NCBI GenBank assembly: GCA_903916165.1
Contig: CAIWVR010000035.1
Location: forward strand, 1-20,180
DNA: 20,180 bases
Source of the DNA: an uncultured Hyphomicrobiales bacterium
GTDB taxonomy: Bacteria > Pseudomonadota > Alphaproteobacteria > Rhizobiales > Beijerinckiaceae
Direction of reading: 5' to 3'
The position numbers and the translations under genes were made by a program. How positions within the stretch are numbered: position 1 is the first letter of the stretch; the number at the start of each line of letters is the position of its first letter. Shown piece by piece: positions 1 to 7,469 of this stretch. Under the pieces are notes generated by a model that saw only the letters and a list, made by a program, of their open reading frames with translations, did not search any database and had not been told where the DNA came from.

Positions 1-20
1 AGTAGGGTTCACACCCCAAC

Positions 21-50
21 GCCATTGCGAGCCGCCGCGCTCGCAATGGC
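21..50. repeat. Short perfect palindrome next to repeat copy 1
   Basis: Two perfect 12-base arms, GCCATTGCGAGC and GCTCGCAATGGC, are separated by the six bases CGCCGC. The arms carry the same CATTGCGAG core as the larger palindromic repeats elsewhere in the window. This is probably a shortened derivative of that family lying beside copy 1. It could fold as a hairpin in RNA of either strand downstream of the monooxygenase gene. Confidence 0.7.
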
Positions 51-54
51 GGCG

Positions 55-142
55 TCGTCATTGCGAGGAGCGAAGCGACGCGGCAATCCATCTTGGCCTC
101 ACGCGCGGCTTCTGGATTGCTTCGCTGTGCTCGCAATGACGA
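55..142. repeat. Dispersed palindromic repeat, copy 1
   Basis: The left arm begins CGTCATTGCGAGGAGCG and runs to GCAATCCAT. The right arm is its approximate reverse complement, from TGGATTGCTTCGC to CTCGCAATGACG. The arms are separated by a variable centre of about 20 bases. The element lies just after the stop codon of the minus-strand monooxygenase gene, so it would be transcribed at the 3' end of that mRNA and may act as a terminator or stabilising hairpin. That role is inferred. Confidence 0.85.
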
Positions 143-157
143 CGCTGAGGTTACGCC

Positions 158-1333
158 TCACACGCCTTTATAAATCCAGTCGAGGCAGCGCCACACGTCT
201 TCATCGGTGCGCAGGCGTTCGGCTTCATTGCGGACCTGCGCCTCGATGCCGCCAAGGTGGTAATAGCGGTCCCACAAGTGGCGCGACTCGAGCTGGATGC
301 GCGCCGTGCGCGTCAGCCGCGCCGCCTCGAACTCGTGGAAAGCCGCCGCAAAATCCCCCTTGCACCCGTCGATGAGCGACGCCAGCACGATGGCATCCTC
401 AATCGCCATGCCGGCTCCCTGCGCATAGGATTGCAGCGTCGCATGGGCGGCGTCACCCATCAGCACCGCACGGCCCTTCGACCAGCCGCGCTGCGGCTTG
501 CGGTCGCCAATCGGCCAGCGGCGGTCGAGATCGAGCATGGCAATCATCTCCCGCATCACCGGCTGCGATTTCGCATAGGTGCGGTCGAGCTCGGCCCGAT
601 AGGCGTCCACATCCATCTTCTCGCCATAGGTCGCCGTCTCAAACACCGCGACAATGTTGAAAATCGTCTTGTCCCGCAGCGGATAATGGACGATGTGAAA
701 TCCCTCGCCGCCCCACAGCACGACATCGTCGAGCGGCACGCCCCTGGGCGCCCTGTCAATCGGCACGATTGTGCGATGCGCGACATAGCCGGTCTGCGCG
801 GGCTCGCTCGCGCCCATGATGGAGTCGCGCAGCCGCGAGCGGATGCCGTCGGCACCGATGACAATGGTGCCCTCGATGCGGCGTCCATCGGCGATCGTCA
901 CCACGACATGGTCGCCATGATCCTCGTGGCCGGTGACGCAGGCGTCCTCATCGAGGCTCACGTTGGGATGCGCCTTGCAGGCTGCAACGAGGATGTTGTG
1001 CAGGTCGACGCGGTGAACGACGAGATAGGGATTGCCGCCATAACGCGCACGGAACTCCGCGCCCGTATTGACCACCGTCACCGGCTTGCCATCGAAAGCA
1101 TCGAGCATCATGACATTGTCGGGCTGCACGCTGGCAGCGATCACTGCATCACGGACGCCGATCCGCGCCAGCATGGGCGGCACGTTGGGGCCGAGCTGGA
1201 TGCCGTAGCCGATGGCACCAAATTGCGGTGCCTGCTCCAGCACGCGCACATGCCAGCCGCTCTGGCCCAAAGCCAGCGCCGCGCATAAACCGCCAATGCC
1301 ACCGCCGACGATGATGATGGTTTTGTCCCGCAT
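158..1333 (-). CDS. FAD-dependent monooxygenase, 3-hydroxybenzoate 6-hydroxylase-like
   Basis: The 391-residue product is a class A single-component flavoprotein aromatic hydroxylase, a family that uses NAD(P)H and O2 to hydroxylate aromatic acids in the cytoplasm. Residues 10-15 (GGGIGG) form the FAD dinucleotide-binding turn. ADG at 161-163 is the DG motif shared by FAD and NAD(P)H binding. GDAAH at 293-297 contacts the FAD ribose. The stretches FRARYGG near residue 94, a YPLR element near 217 and the C-terminal YYHLGG...RNE region recall 3-hydroxybenzoate 6-hydroxylase more than 6-hydroxynicotinate 3-monooxygenase. The exact substrate cannot be read from the sequence. GGGAGG lies about 11 bases before the ATG. 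The gene is divergent from a Liv-type ABC importer, which suggests one uptake-and-hydroxylation unit. The length is normal for the family and no motif is missing. Confidence 0.87.
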   Translation of the reverse strand: MRDKTIIIVGGGIGGLCAALALGQSGWHVRVLEQAPQFGAIGYGIQLGPNVPPMLARIGVRDAVIAASVQPDNVMMLDAFDGKPVTVVNTGAEFRARYGGNPYLVVHRVDLHNILVAACKAHPNVSLDEDACVTGHEDHGDHVVVTIADGRRIEGTIVIGADGIRSRLRDSIMGASEPAQTGYVAHRTIVPIDRAPRGVPLDDVVLWGGEGFHIVHYPLRDKTIFNIVAVFETATYGEKMDVDAYRAELDRTYAKSQPVMREMIAMLDLDRRWPIGDRKPQRGWSKGRAVLMGDAAHATLQSYAQGAGMAIEDAIVLASLIDGCKGDFAAAFHEFEAARLTRTARIQLESRHLWDRYYHLGGIEAQVRNEAERLRTDEDVWRCLDWIYKGV

Positions 1334-1510
1334 GTCGCCGCTTGCCTCCCGAAAAACCGTCGTCGAGACTTAGCGAGCCCCCGTTGGCCGCGCAACCATG
1401 GCCTAAAGTCAGGCGGGCCCCCCCTGATTTTGCTTGAGCGAAGCCCCTTACTCAGGCCATCATCCATGTCGAAAAGCCCGGCAAGGGCATCAGATGATAC
1501 GGGAGGTCAC
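1334..1510. other. Divergent intergenic region, monooxygenase and liv operon
   Basis: These 177 bases separate the two divergent transcription units and must hold both promoters. I found no convincing sigma-70 -35/-10 pair in either direction and no clear long palindrome that would mark an operator. No regulator gene is adjacent, so any control protein is encoded elsewhere. Confidence 0.5.
1501..1506 (+). promoter_or_regulatory. Ribosome binding site that fixes the binding-protein start
   Basis: GGGAGG lies four bases before the ATG at 1511. The open frame extends upstream to 1430, but the Shine-Dalgarno match and the signal peptide that follows place the start at 1511. Confidence 0.7.
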
Positions 1511-2692
1511 ATGACACATTTCAGGCGCAGGCTGCTGTCGACAGTGCTTCTCCTTTCAGCGGGCACCGTCGCCCATGCGCAGGAGCCCATCCGCATCGGC
1601 TTTGTCTCAACCATGTCCGGCCCGCAGGGCGTGCTGGGGCAGGAGCTCGCCAATGGCTTTAAGCTCGGGCTCGAAGCGACGGGCCAGAAACTCGGCGGCC
1701 GTGCCGTCAAAGTCACCTGGGGCGATGATCAGGCCCAGCCCGATGTCGGCCGTCAGGTCGTCGACAAGATGATCGACAGCGACCGCGTGCAGATCGTCAC
1801 CGGCATCAATTTCTCCAACGTGCTGCTCGCGGTGACCAAGCCCGTGCTCGACAGCGGCGCCTTTTATGTCTCGACCAATGCAGGACCGTCGCAACTCGCC
1901 GGGCGCCAGTGCCATCCGCGCTTCTTCTCCGCCTCGTTCCAGAACGACGCGATCTACGAGGGACTCGGCATCTATATGCAGGACAAGGGCCTGAAGAACA
2001 TCTACCTGATGGCCCCGAACTATCCCGCCGGCAAGGACATGCTCACCGGCTACAAGCGCTATTTCAAGGGCGGCGTTGCGGGCGAGGTCTACACCACCTT
2101 CGGGCAGCTCGATTATTCGGCCGAGATCGCGCAGATCCGCGCCGCCAAGCCCGATGGCGTGGTGTTCTTCTATCCCGGCGGCATGGGCATCAATTTCGTC
2201 AAGCAATATACGCAGGCCGGATTGAAGGATCAGATCCCGCTCTATGCGGGTGCCGCGACCGTCGACCAGACGATCCTGCCCGCGCTCGGCGATGCGGCCA
2301 TGGGCATGTTGACGGGCGCGCTGTGGAGCGAATTCCTCGACAATCCGCAGAGCAAGACATTCGCCGCCGATTACGAGAAAGCCTATGGCACCATCCCCTC
2401 GCCCTATGCCGCGCTGGCCTATGACACGACGCGCCTGCTCGATGCCGCCGTGAAGGGCGTCGATGGCAAGATCGAGGACAAGAAGGCCTTCCAGAAGGCG
2501 CTGGAGAATGTGAAATTCGAGTCCATCCGCGGCAGCTTCAAATTCAATTCGAACCACTTCCCGGTGCAGAACTATTATCTGGTGCAGATCGAGAAGGACG
2601 CGAAGGGCCGCTCCGTCGCCGCGCTGAAGAGCACGGTGAAGGAAGGTCTGACGGATGCCTATGCGGGCGAGTGCAAGATGAAAGACGAGTGA
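1511..2692 (+). CDS. Liv-type ABC transporter substrate-binding protein
   Basis: The 393-residue product is a periplasmic type I binding protein of the branched-chain amino acid (Liv) family. Many alphaproteobacterial members bind aromatic acids rather than amino acids. The first 23 residues form a classical signal peptide: RRR, a hydrophobic core, then AHA before QEP. The mature part opens with IRIGFVSTMSGPQG, the usual first strand and ligand loop. Two cysteines, C134 and C388, could form a periplasmic disulphide. The start at 1511 is chosen for GGGAGG just upstream. The gene leads an operon with two permease and two ATPase genes downstream, but a 95-base palindromic repeat separates it from them. 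The ligand is inferred to be an aromatic acid from the divergent hydroxylase, and an amino acid remains possible. Confidence 0.88.
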   Translation: MTHFRRRLLSTVLLLSAGTVAHAQEPIRIGFVSTMSGPQGVLGQELANGFKLGLEATGQKLGGRAVKVTWGDDQAQPDVGRQVVDKMIDSDRVQIVTGINFSNVLLAVTKPVLDSGAFYVSTNAGPSQLAGRQCHPRFFSASFQNDAIYEGLGIYMQDKGLKNIYLMAPNYPAGKDMLTGYKRYFKGGVAGEVYTTFGQLDYSAEIAQIRAAKPDGVVFFYPGGMGINFVKQYTQAGLKDQIPLYAGAATVDQTILPALGDAAMGMLTGALWSEFLDNPQSKTFAADYEKAYGTIPSPYAALAYDTTRLLDAAVKGVDGKIEDKKAFQKALENVKFESIRGSFKFNSNHFPVQNYYLVQIEKDAKGRSVAALKSTVKEGLTDAYAGECKMKDE

Positions 2693-2708
2693 GGACGACC
2701 CTGTGCCT

Positions 2709-2803
2709 CGTCATTGCGAGGAGCGAAGCGACGCGGCAATCCATCTCAATGGTCGACCCCCGAAGATGGATTGCGTCGTCGCCTTCGGCTCCTCGCAATG
2801 ACG
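2709..2803. repeat. Dispersed palindromic repeat, copy 2, inside the liv operon
   Basis: The left arm starts CGTCATTGCGAGGAGCG and runs to GGCAATCCAT. The right arm runs from ATGGATTGCGTCGTC to CTCGCAATGACG. A further fragment of the left arm, CGTCATTGCGAG, follows at 2812-2823. The element lies 16 bases after the binding-protein stop codon and about 46 bases before the permease start, so it would be transcribed within the operon mRNA as a long hairpin. Processing or partial termination there could raise binding protein over membrane components. That effect is inferred. Confidence 0.87.
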
Positions 2804-2849
2804 AATTTTCCCGTCATTGCGAGCATTGACGGCTGACAAGGTAATCCGC

Positions 2850-3722
2850 ATGCCCGCCTCTCTCCTGATCGAACAAACTCTCAACGGCGTGCAGCTCGGC
2901 GTGATGCTGTTCCTGATGTCGGCCGGGCTGACGCTTGTCTTCGGCATCATGAACCTCATCAATCTCGCGCATGGCTCTCTCTATATGGCGGGCGCTTTCT
3001 TCGCGGCCCTGTTCACGCGGCTGACCGGCAATTTCTGGGCGGGTGTGGCGCTCGCCCTGCCCGCCACCGCGCTGTGCGGTCTCGTTCTCGAAAAGCTCGT
3101 GCTGCGGCGCTTCTATCATCGCTCGCATCTCGACCAGGTGCTGGTGACCTTCGGCCTGATCCTCGTCTTCAACGATCTCACCCGCATGGCCTTTGGCGTC
3201 GTGCCCGTGCCGCTGCCCCTGCCGCGCGCCTTGTCCGGCTCCGTCGATCTCTTCGGCATCGTCACCTACCCCGCCTTCCGGCTCGTCATTCTCGCGGCGG
3301 GCCTGCTCGTCGGCCTCGGTCTCTATCTCGTCGTCGTGCACACGCGGCTTGGCATGAAGATCCGCGCGGGGGCCAGCAACCGGCCGATGGCGTCGGCGCT
3401 CGGCGTCGATGTCGGCGTGCTGTTCGCGCTGGTCTTTGCCAGCGGGGCCGCGCTCGCGGGACTGGCCGGCGCCATGGCAGGCCCGATCACCGCCGTGCAG
3501 GTCGGCATGGGCGAGCCCATCCTGATCCTTGCACTGGTGGTCACCGTTATCGGCGGCATCGGCTCCATTCGGGGTGCCTTTGTGGCTGCGCTGATGATCG
3601 GCATGGTCGACACGCTCGGTCGCGTGCTGCTACCGCCCGCGCTGGGCTCCATGGCGATTTTCATGCTGATGGCGCTGATCCTCGCCTGGCGTCCCAGAGG
3701 ATTGTTCACCGTCCATGGTTGA
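2850..3722 (+). CDS. livH: Branched-chain/aromatic ABC transporter permease, LivH type
   Basis: The 290-residue inner-membrane protein is one of the two channel subunits of a Liv-type importer. The sequence shows about eight hydrophobic segments and the opening LNGVQLGVMLFLMSAGLTLV with FGIMNLINLAHGS, which is highly typical of LivH. The stretch NRPMASALGVDVG, near residue 180, is the cytoplasmic coupling loop that meets the ATPase. The ATG at 2850 is chosen because AAGG lies eight bases upstream. An earlier in-frame TTG at 2817 lies inside repeat-derived sequence and is unlikely. The 3' end overlaps livM by eight bases, which implies translational coupling. The symbol denotes family membership, and the transported solute is not known to be an amino acid. 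Confidence 0.9.
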   Translation: MPASLLIEQTLNGVQLGVMLFLMSAGLTLVFGIMNLINLAHGSLYMAGAFFAALFTRLTGNFWAGVALALPATALCGLVLEKLVLRRFYHRSHLDQVLVTFGLILVFNDLTRMAFGVVPVPLPLPRALSGSVDLFGIVTYPAFRLVILAAGLLVGLGLYLVVVHTRLGMKIRAGASNRPMASALGVDVGVLFALVFASGAALAGLAGAMAGPITAVQVGMGEPILILALVVTVIGGIGSIRGAFVAALMIGMVDTLGRVLLPPALGSMAIFMLMALILAWRPRGLFTVHG

Positions 3723-4719
3723 GAAAAAGCACATCTCCTGGCTCAATCTCGCGGCACCCGTGCTGCTGATCGCCGCGCTCGCCTGCGTGCCGCTGGCGGC
3801 GCAGGCGCTGGACAATCCGTTCCTGATCCGGCTGTTCACGCGCGTCATCGTGCTGTCCATAGTGGCTGTGGCGCTCAATTTTGTGCTCGGCTTCGGCGGG
3901 CTGGTCAGCCTCATGCACGCGGGCCTGTTTGGCATTGGCGCTTATGGCGTCGCCATTCTCTCGCATCATGAGTTCAACGCCGAGCCGCTGCTGTTTGGCT
4001 GGACGGGCACGTCGAACCTCGCACTCTCCGGCCCCATTGCCGTCGTGCTGGCTGCCCTTGCCGCCCTGGTGATGGGCTTCATCTGCCTGCGCACAAGCGG
4101 CTCCTATTTCATCATGATCACGCTCGCCTTCAACCAGATGCTCTATTACTTCTTCGCCTCGCTGCAGGACTATGGCGGCGACGACGGTCTGCAGATCCTG
4201 GGCACCATCGACTTCGCGGGCTTCAACATCACGAAGCGCGTTACTTTCTACTACGTGTGTCTGGGTGCTCTCGCATTGGTCATCGCCGCCTTCGTGCGCA
4301 TCGTCGGCAGCCGCTTCGGCATGACGCTGCGCGCCAGTGCGCAAAACGAGCGGCGCCTCATTGCCATCGGCGTCCCGGCGCTGCGCTACAAACTCACCGC
4401 CTTCGTGATGTCGGGCGCAGTCGCGGGCCTTGCCGGTGCGCTCTGGGCGACGGGACAGGGTTTCGTCAGTCCCGCCGACATGGCGTGGACGCGCTCGGGC
4501 GATCTTGTCGTCATGGCGGTGCTTGGCGGACTCGCATCCGTCTGGGCGCCCGTTGTCGGCGCGACGGTTTTCCTCGTGTTGCAGGCGCTGTTTTCCAATT
4601 ACACGGTCTACTGGCAACTGCCTCTGGGCCTCATCATCATTTTCACCATCGTCCTGCTGCGCGGCGGCCTGCTCGACCTCATGACGCGCGCACGCGGCCA
4701 CAAGGGCGACGCGGCATGA
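3715..4719 (+). CDS. livM: Branched-chain/aromatic ABC transporter permease, LivM type
   Basis: The 334-residue inner-membrane protein is the second channel subunit, pairing with LivH. It shows about nine to ten hydrophobic segments. The central motif NFVLGFGGLVSLMHAGLFGIGAY is spread over residues 58-80 and matches the LivM signature. QNERRLIAIGVPALRYKL, near residue 212, is the coupling loop facing the ATPases. A polar loop around residues 90-100 is a little longer than in amino-acid LivM proteins. The start overlaps the end of livH. The stop codon overlaps the ATG of livG as ATGA. The length is normal for the family. Confidence 0.9.
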   Translation: MVEKKHISWLNLAAPVLLIAALACVPLAAQALDNPFLIRLFTRVIVLSIVAVALNFVLGFGGLVSLMHAGLFGIGAYGVAILSHHEFNAEPLLFGWTGTSNLALSGPIAVVLAALAALVMGFICLRTSGSYFIMITLAFNQMLYYFFASLQDYGGDDGLQILGTIDFAGFNITKRVTFYYVCLGALALVIAAFVRIVGSRFGMTLRASAQNERRLIAIGVPALRYKLTAFVMSGAVAGLAGALWATGQGFVSPADMAWTRSGDLVVMAVLGGLASVWAPVVGATVFLVLQALFSNYTVYWQLPLGLIIIFTIVLLRGGLLDLMTRARGHKGDAA

Positions 4720-5477
4720 GCGCGCCCCTTCTCGTCGTCACCGATCTGGTAAAACGCTTCGGCGGCCTTGCCGCGACGGACGGCCTGAGCCTCGACGTGA
4801 CCACCGGCGAAACGCATGCGCTGATCGGACCCAATGGCGCGGGCAAGACGACGCTGATCGCGCAATTGCAGGGCGAGCTGTCGCCGGACCAAGGCACGAT
4901 TGTCTTCAAGGGACAGGACATCACGCACGCACCGGCCCATGCGCGAGCGAAGCTCGGCATGGCGCGTTCTTTCCAGATCACCTCGGTCTTCCCCGAATTC
5001 ACGGTTCTGCAAAATGTCGCGCTCGCGGTGCAGGCGCGCGAGGGGCACGGCTTCCGCTTCTGGTCGCAGGCCAGTCGCGACCCGCGGCTGCTCGAACCCG
5101 CGCGCGTCGCGCTCGACACCATAGGACTGATCCATCGCGCGGGGCGCGAGGCGCGCGATCTCTCGCATGGCGAGCGCCGCCAGCTCGAACTCGCCATGGC
5201 GCTCGCCATGCGCCCCAGCCTGCTCCTGCTCGACGAACCGATGGCCGGGATGGGTCGCCAGGAGGGCCTCCGCATGACGCGCATTCTGGAGAGCCTGAAG
5301 GGCGCATATTCGATCCTGCTGGTGGAGCACGACATGGACGCCGTTTTCGCGCTGGCCGATCGCTGCAGCGTGCTGGTCGCGGGCCGCGCCATAGCGACAG
5401 GAGCGCCCGACGAGATCCGCAACGATCCGGCCGTGCGCGACGCCTATCTCGGCAAGAAACACGACCCGCGGCAGTGA
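4716..5477 (+). CDS. livG: Liv-type ABC transporter ATP-binding protein, LivG
   Basis: The 253-residue cytoplasmic ATPase powers the importer together with LivF. Walker A is GPNGAGKTT at residues 38-46, the signature is LSHGE at 149-153, Walker B is LLLLDEP at 169-175 and the switch histidine is H205 in VEHDMD. The C-terminal extension with DEIRNDPAVRDAYLG is typical of LivG. The open frame reaches further upstream, but the ATG at 4716 overlapping the livM stop codon as ATGA fits the family start. All catalytic motifs are intact. LSHGE in place of LSGGE is common in LivG proteins. Confidence 0.92.
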   Translation: MSAPLLVVTDLVKRFGGLAATDGLSLDVTTGETHALIGPNGAGKTTLIAQLQGELSPDQGTIVFKGQDITHAPAHARAKLGMARSFQITSVFPEFTVLQNVALAVQAREGHGFRFWSQASRDPRLLEPARVALDTIGLIHRAGREARDLSHGERRQLELAMALAMRPSLLLLDEPMAGMGRQEGLRMTRILESLKGAYSILLVEHDMDAVFALADRCSVLVAGRAIATGAPDEIRNDPAVRDAYLGKKHDPRQ

Positions 5478-5479
5478 GG
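5476..5479 (+). promoter_or_regulatory. Ribosome binding site that decides the livF start
   Basis: GAGG lies six bases before the ATG at 5486. A GTG at 5474 is also in frame and overlaps the livG stop codon as GTGA, which would add four residues. The Shine-Dalgarno spacing favours the ATG, but the GTG cannot be excluded. Confidence 0.5.
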
Positions 5480-5485
5480 CGCGAC

Positions 5486-6190
5486 ATGCTGCTCGACGTC
5501 GAAAACCTACAATCCGGCTACGGCTCCGCACAGGTGTTGTTTGGCATCACGCTGTCCATCTCGGCGGGCGAGGCGGTGACGCTGATGGGCCGCAACGGCA
5601 TGGGCAAGACGACGACGGTACGCACTCTCATGGGCCTCGTGCGCGCGCAGGGTGGACAGGTGCGCTGGCGCGGCCAGGACCTCACTGGCGCTGCCCCGCA
5701 CGCCATGGCGCGCGCCGGGATCGGCCTCGTGCCGGAGGGACGCCACATCTTCCCCAACCTCAGCGTGCGCGAGAACCTCGTCATGGCGGAGATGCGCCGC
5801 GACACCGGCCGCGAGGCCTGGACGCTTGACCGCGTGATCCACTTTTTTCCAAGGCTGGGCCAACGGCTCGCCAATGCCGGCCATCAATTGTCCGGCGGCG
5901 AGCAGCAGATGCTCGCCATCGGCCGCGCCCTGATGACCAACCCGGACCTGCTGATCCTCGACGAGGCGACAGAGGGGCTGGCACCGGTTGTCCGGGAGGA
6001 AATCTGGTTGCGGCTCGCCAAACTGAAGCGGACCGGCTTGTCCATTCTGGTCATAGACAAGGAACTGGAGGAACTTACGGCCTTGGCCGACCGGCATTAC
6101 ATCATTGAAAAAGGCGAAATCGTCTGGAGCGGCACCAGCGCTGACCTCATGGCCGACACCCGCGTGCACGAGACTTATCTGGGCGTGTGA
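5486..6190 (+). CDS. livF: Liv-type ABC transporter ATP-binding protein, LivF
   Basis: The 234-residue cytoplasmic ATPase is the partner of LivG. Walker A is GRNGMGKTT at residues 35-43, the signature is LSGGEQQ at 135-141 and Walker B is LLILDE at 155-160. The family strand VPEGRHIFPNLSVRENL is near residue 82. Where most ABC ATPases carry the switch histidine, and LivF often has EQN, this protein has DKE at 191-193. LivG has a normal histidine, so one site may be degenerate, as in other heterodimeric ABC ATPases. It is the last gene of the operon and is followed at once by a palindromic repeat. Confidence 0.92.
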   Translation: MLLDVENLQSGYGSAQVLFGITLSISAGEAVTLMGRNGMGKTTTVRTLMGLVRAQGGQVRWRGQDLTGAAPHAMARAGIGLVPEGRHIFPNLSVRENLVMAEMRRDTGREAWTLDRVIHFFPRLGQRLANAGHQLSGGEQQMLAIGRALMTNPDLLILDEATEGLAPVVREEIWLRLAKLKRTGLSILVIDKELEELTALADRHYIIEKGEIVWSGTSADLMADTRVHETYLGV

Positions 6191-6194
6191 CCCT

Positions 6195-6289
6195 CGTCAT
6201 TGAGAGGAGTCGACGGCGACGCAGCAATCCCTCTTCAGGCAGCTGCCCCTTAGATGGATTGCTGCGTCGCTGCGCTCCTGACAATGACG
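6195..6289. repeat. Dispersed palindromic repeat, copy 3
   Basis: The left arm starts CGTCATTGAGAGGAG and runs to GCAATCC. The right arm runs from TGGATTGCTGCGTCGC to GACAATGACG. Each arm has drifted a few bases from copies 1 and 2. The element fills the gap between the convergent stops of livF and the minus-strand binding-protein gene, and could act as a terminator for both. There is no run of T, so this is not a standard intrinsic terminator. Confidence 0.82.
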
Positions 6290-6296
6290 AAACATC

Positions 6297-7226
6297 CTAC
6301 TCAGCCGCGATATGCGCTTGCTTTTGAACGAGAATGTTCACGAGATCGATCGGCTTTTCGGTCGACTCCAGCATGCCCCAGCTCTTCAGCCAGTCGTGCG
6401 TGCGGGTGAGTTCGTCCTCGGGGATGGGCGCCGGATCGGTGACGATGATCCGGCCAGCAGGAATGTCGGACGGTTTCAACGTTGCGATGCGCGGGTCGCG
6501 CTTGGCGTGATAATCGATGAAATAATGCAGATAAGCATCCTTGTCGGCGTTGATGCGACTGACCGCCTCGCGGACCGCACGGTTGAAGGCACCGTAAATC
6601 TCCGCATCGACCGTGTCTGTCGCCACTTCCGTGCCGTGATACATGGTTGCGCAGATCACGCGACAGCCATTTTTCTCGGCGAGTGTGACGTAAGGCTCCG
6701 TCAGCGTCGTCGCTTCCACGTCACCGCGCATGAGCGCGTCATATCGCGCCTTGGAGGCGTTGGACGCGTTCTCGAGCTTGATGCGCTCGCGCGGCAGGAA
6801 GCCCTCCAGCATCTGGATCGCCGCATAATGCGAACCGAAGTAAAACGGAACACCGACAGTCACATCCGCCAATTGCTGCGGCGTGAAGGCTATTGAGCTC
6901 GGCCGCACGACGATGGCTGTGTAGGTGACGATGCCACGGCGGCCGATCTGGCGACTGTTCACCGATGTGTCTTGCACGCGGCAGTAATTGCCCCATTCGC
7001 AAGCGTTATACATATCCGCCTTGCCCTGCTCGAGCAGGCTTCCGTGGCTTACAAAGGGATTTGCGCCCTGCGGCGTCGACAGTTTTTCGGTGGGCTCTAT
7101 GGGCGTTGTCTCGCGCTCAATCCATTCAATTTGCAGGCCTTCCTTCGCGAATAGACCTTCGCGGTCGGCCACGAGTTCAGGAAGTCCCTGAAAGGGTGCA
7201 GTGCTCTCCAGCTTTAATGTTTTCAT
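6297..7226 (-). CDS. NMT1/THI5-like substrate-binding-fold protein without signal peptide
   Basis: The 309-residue product has the type II periplasmic binding fold of the NMT1/THI5 and SsuA/TauA group. Family features are the opening LKLESTAPFQGLPELVADREGLF, GVPFYFGSHYAAIQML near residue 125 and the hinge segment DVEATTLTEPYV near 169-180. It starts directly with the first fold strand and has no signal peptide, so as encoded it would stay in the cytoplasm. GGGGAGG about six bases before the ATG supports this start. Cysteines at 76, 82, 188 and 192 and histidines at 61, 133 and 197 could support metal or cofactor binding, which is speculative. No permease or ATPase gene is adjacent. Possible roles are an enzyme or sensor using this fold, or a binding protein exported by another route. 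The function is unknown. Confidence 0.8.
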   Translation of the reverse strand: MKTLKLESTAPFQGLPELVADREGLFAKEGLQIEWIERETTPIEPTEKLSTPQGANPFVSHGSLLEQGKADMYNACEWGNYCRVQDTSVNSRQIGRRGIVTYTAIVVRPSSIAFTPQQLADVTVGVPFYFGSHYAAIQMLEGFLPRERIKLENASNASKARYDALMRGDVEATTLTEPYVTLAEKNGCRVICATMYHGTEVATDTVDAEIYGAFNRAVREAVSRINADKDAYLHYFIDYHAKRDPRIATLKPSDIPAGRIIVTDPAPIPEDELTRTHDWLKSWGMLESTEKPIDLVNILVQKQAHIAAE

Positions 7227-7469
7227 GGCTAGCCTCCCCAGCTATTTCCACCTGCGCTGGCAAAGTGTGGCGCCCAATCCAAACCCACGCAAGAGAAACA
7301 GCTGTTCCTGCCTGTTTTTGAACGAACATTTCAAATACAAACCTGCCACCTCGGCGCCTGTATTCGCCCCTGCCCAATCTTGTTGCAATGCATGCATGGA
7401 AAAACCCTTGGCGAATGACCGGTCTTTCGCGCTACGATGCCGCTCCACGCCGGCCTTGGAGCATTCGCC
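7227..7469. other. Divergent intergenic region with three palindromes
   Basis: These 243 bases lie between two divergent binding-protein genes and are less GC-rich than their surroundings. They contain a perfect palindrome AACAGCTGTT at 7297-7306, an inverted repeat TTTGAA-N7-TTCAAA at 7317-7335 and a perfect palindrome ATGCATGCAT at 7388-7397. Any of these could be an operator. No sigma-70 promoter is convincing, and no regulator gene is adjacent. Confidence 0.5.

Noticed and set aside
257..1288. Plus-strand open frame (343 codons) opposite the monooxygenase gene
   Set aside because: The minus-strand frame has clear flavoprotein motifs. The opposite frame is Arg/His-rich without motifs.
3706..4701. 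Minus-strand open frame (331 codons) opposite livM
   Set aside because: It is a complementary shadow of a membrane protein gene, which yields highly polar sequence. No domain or operon context.
4257..4715. Upstream extension of livG
   Set aside because: The open frame before 4716 reads in the livM gene in another frame. The ATGA overlap and the family start at 4716 are preferred.
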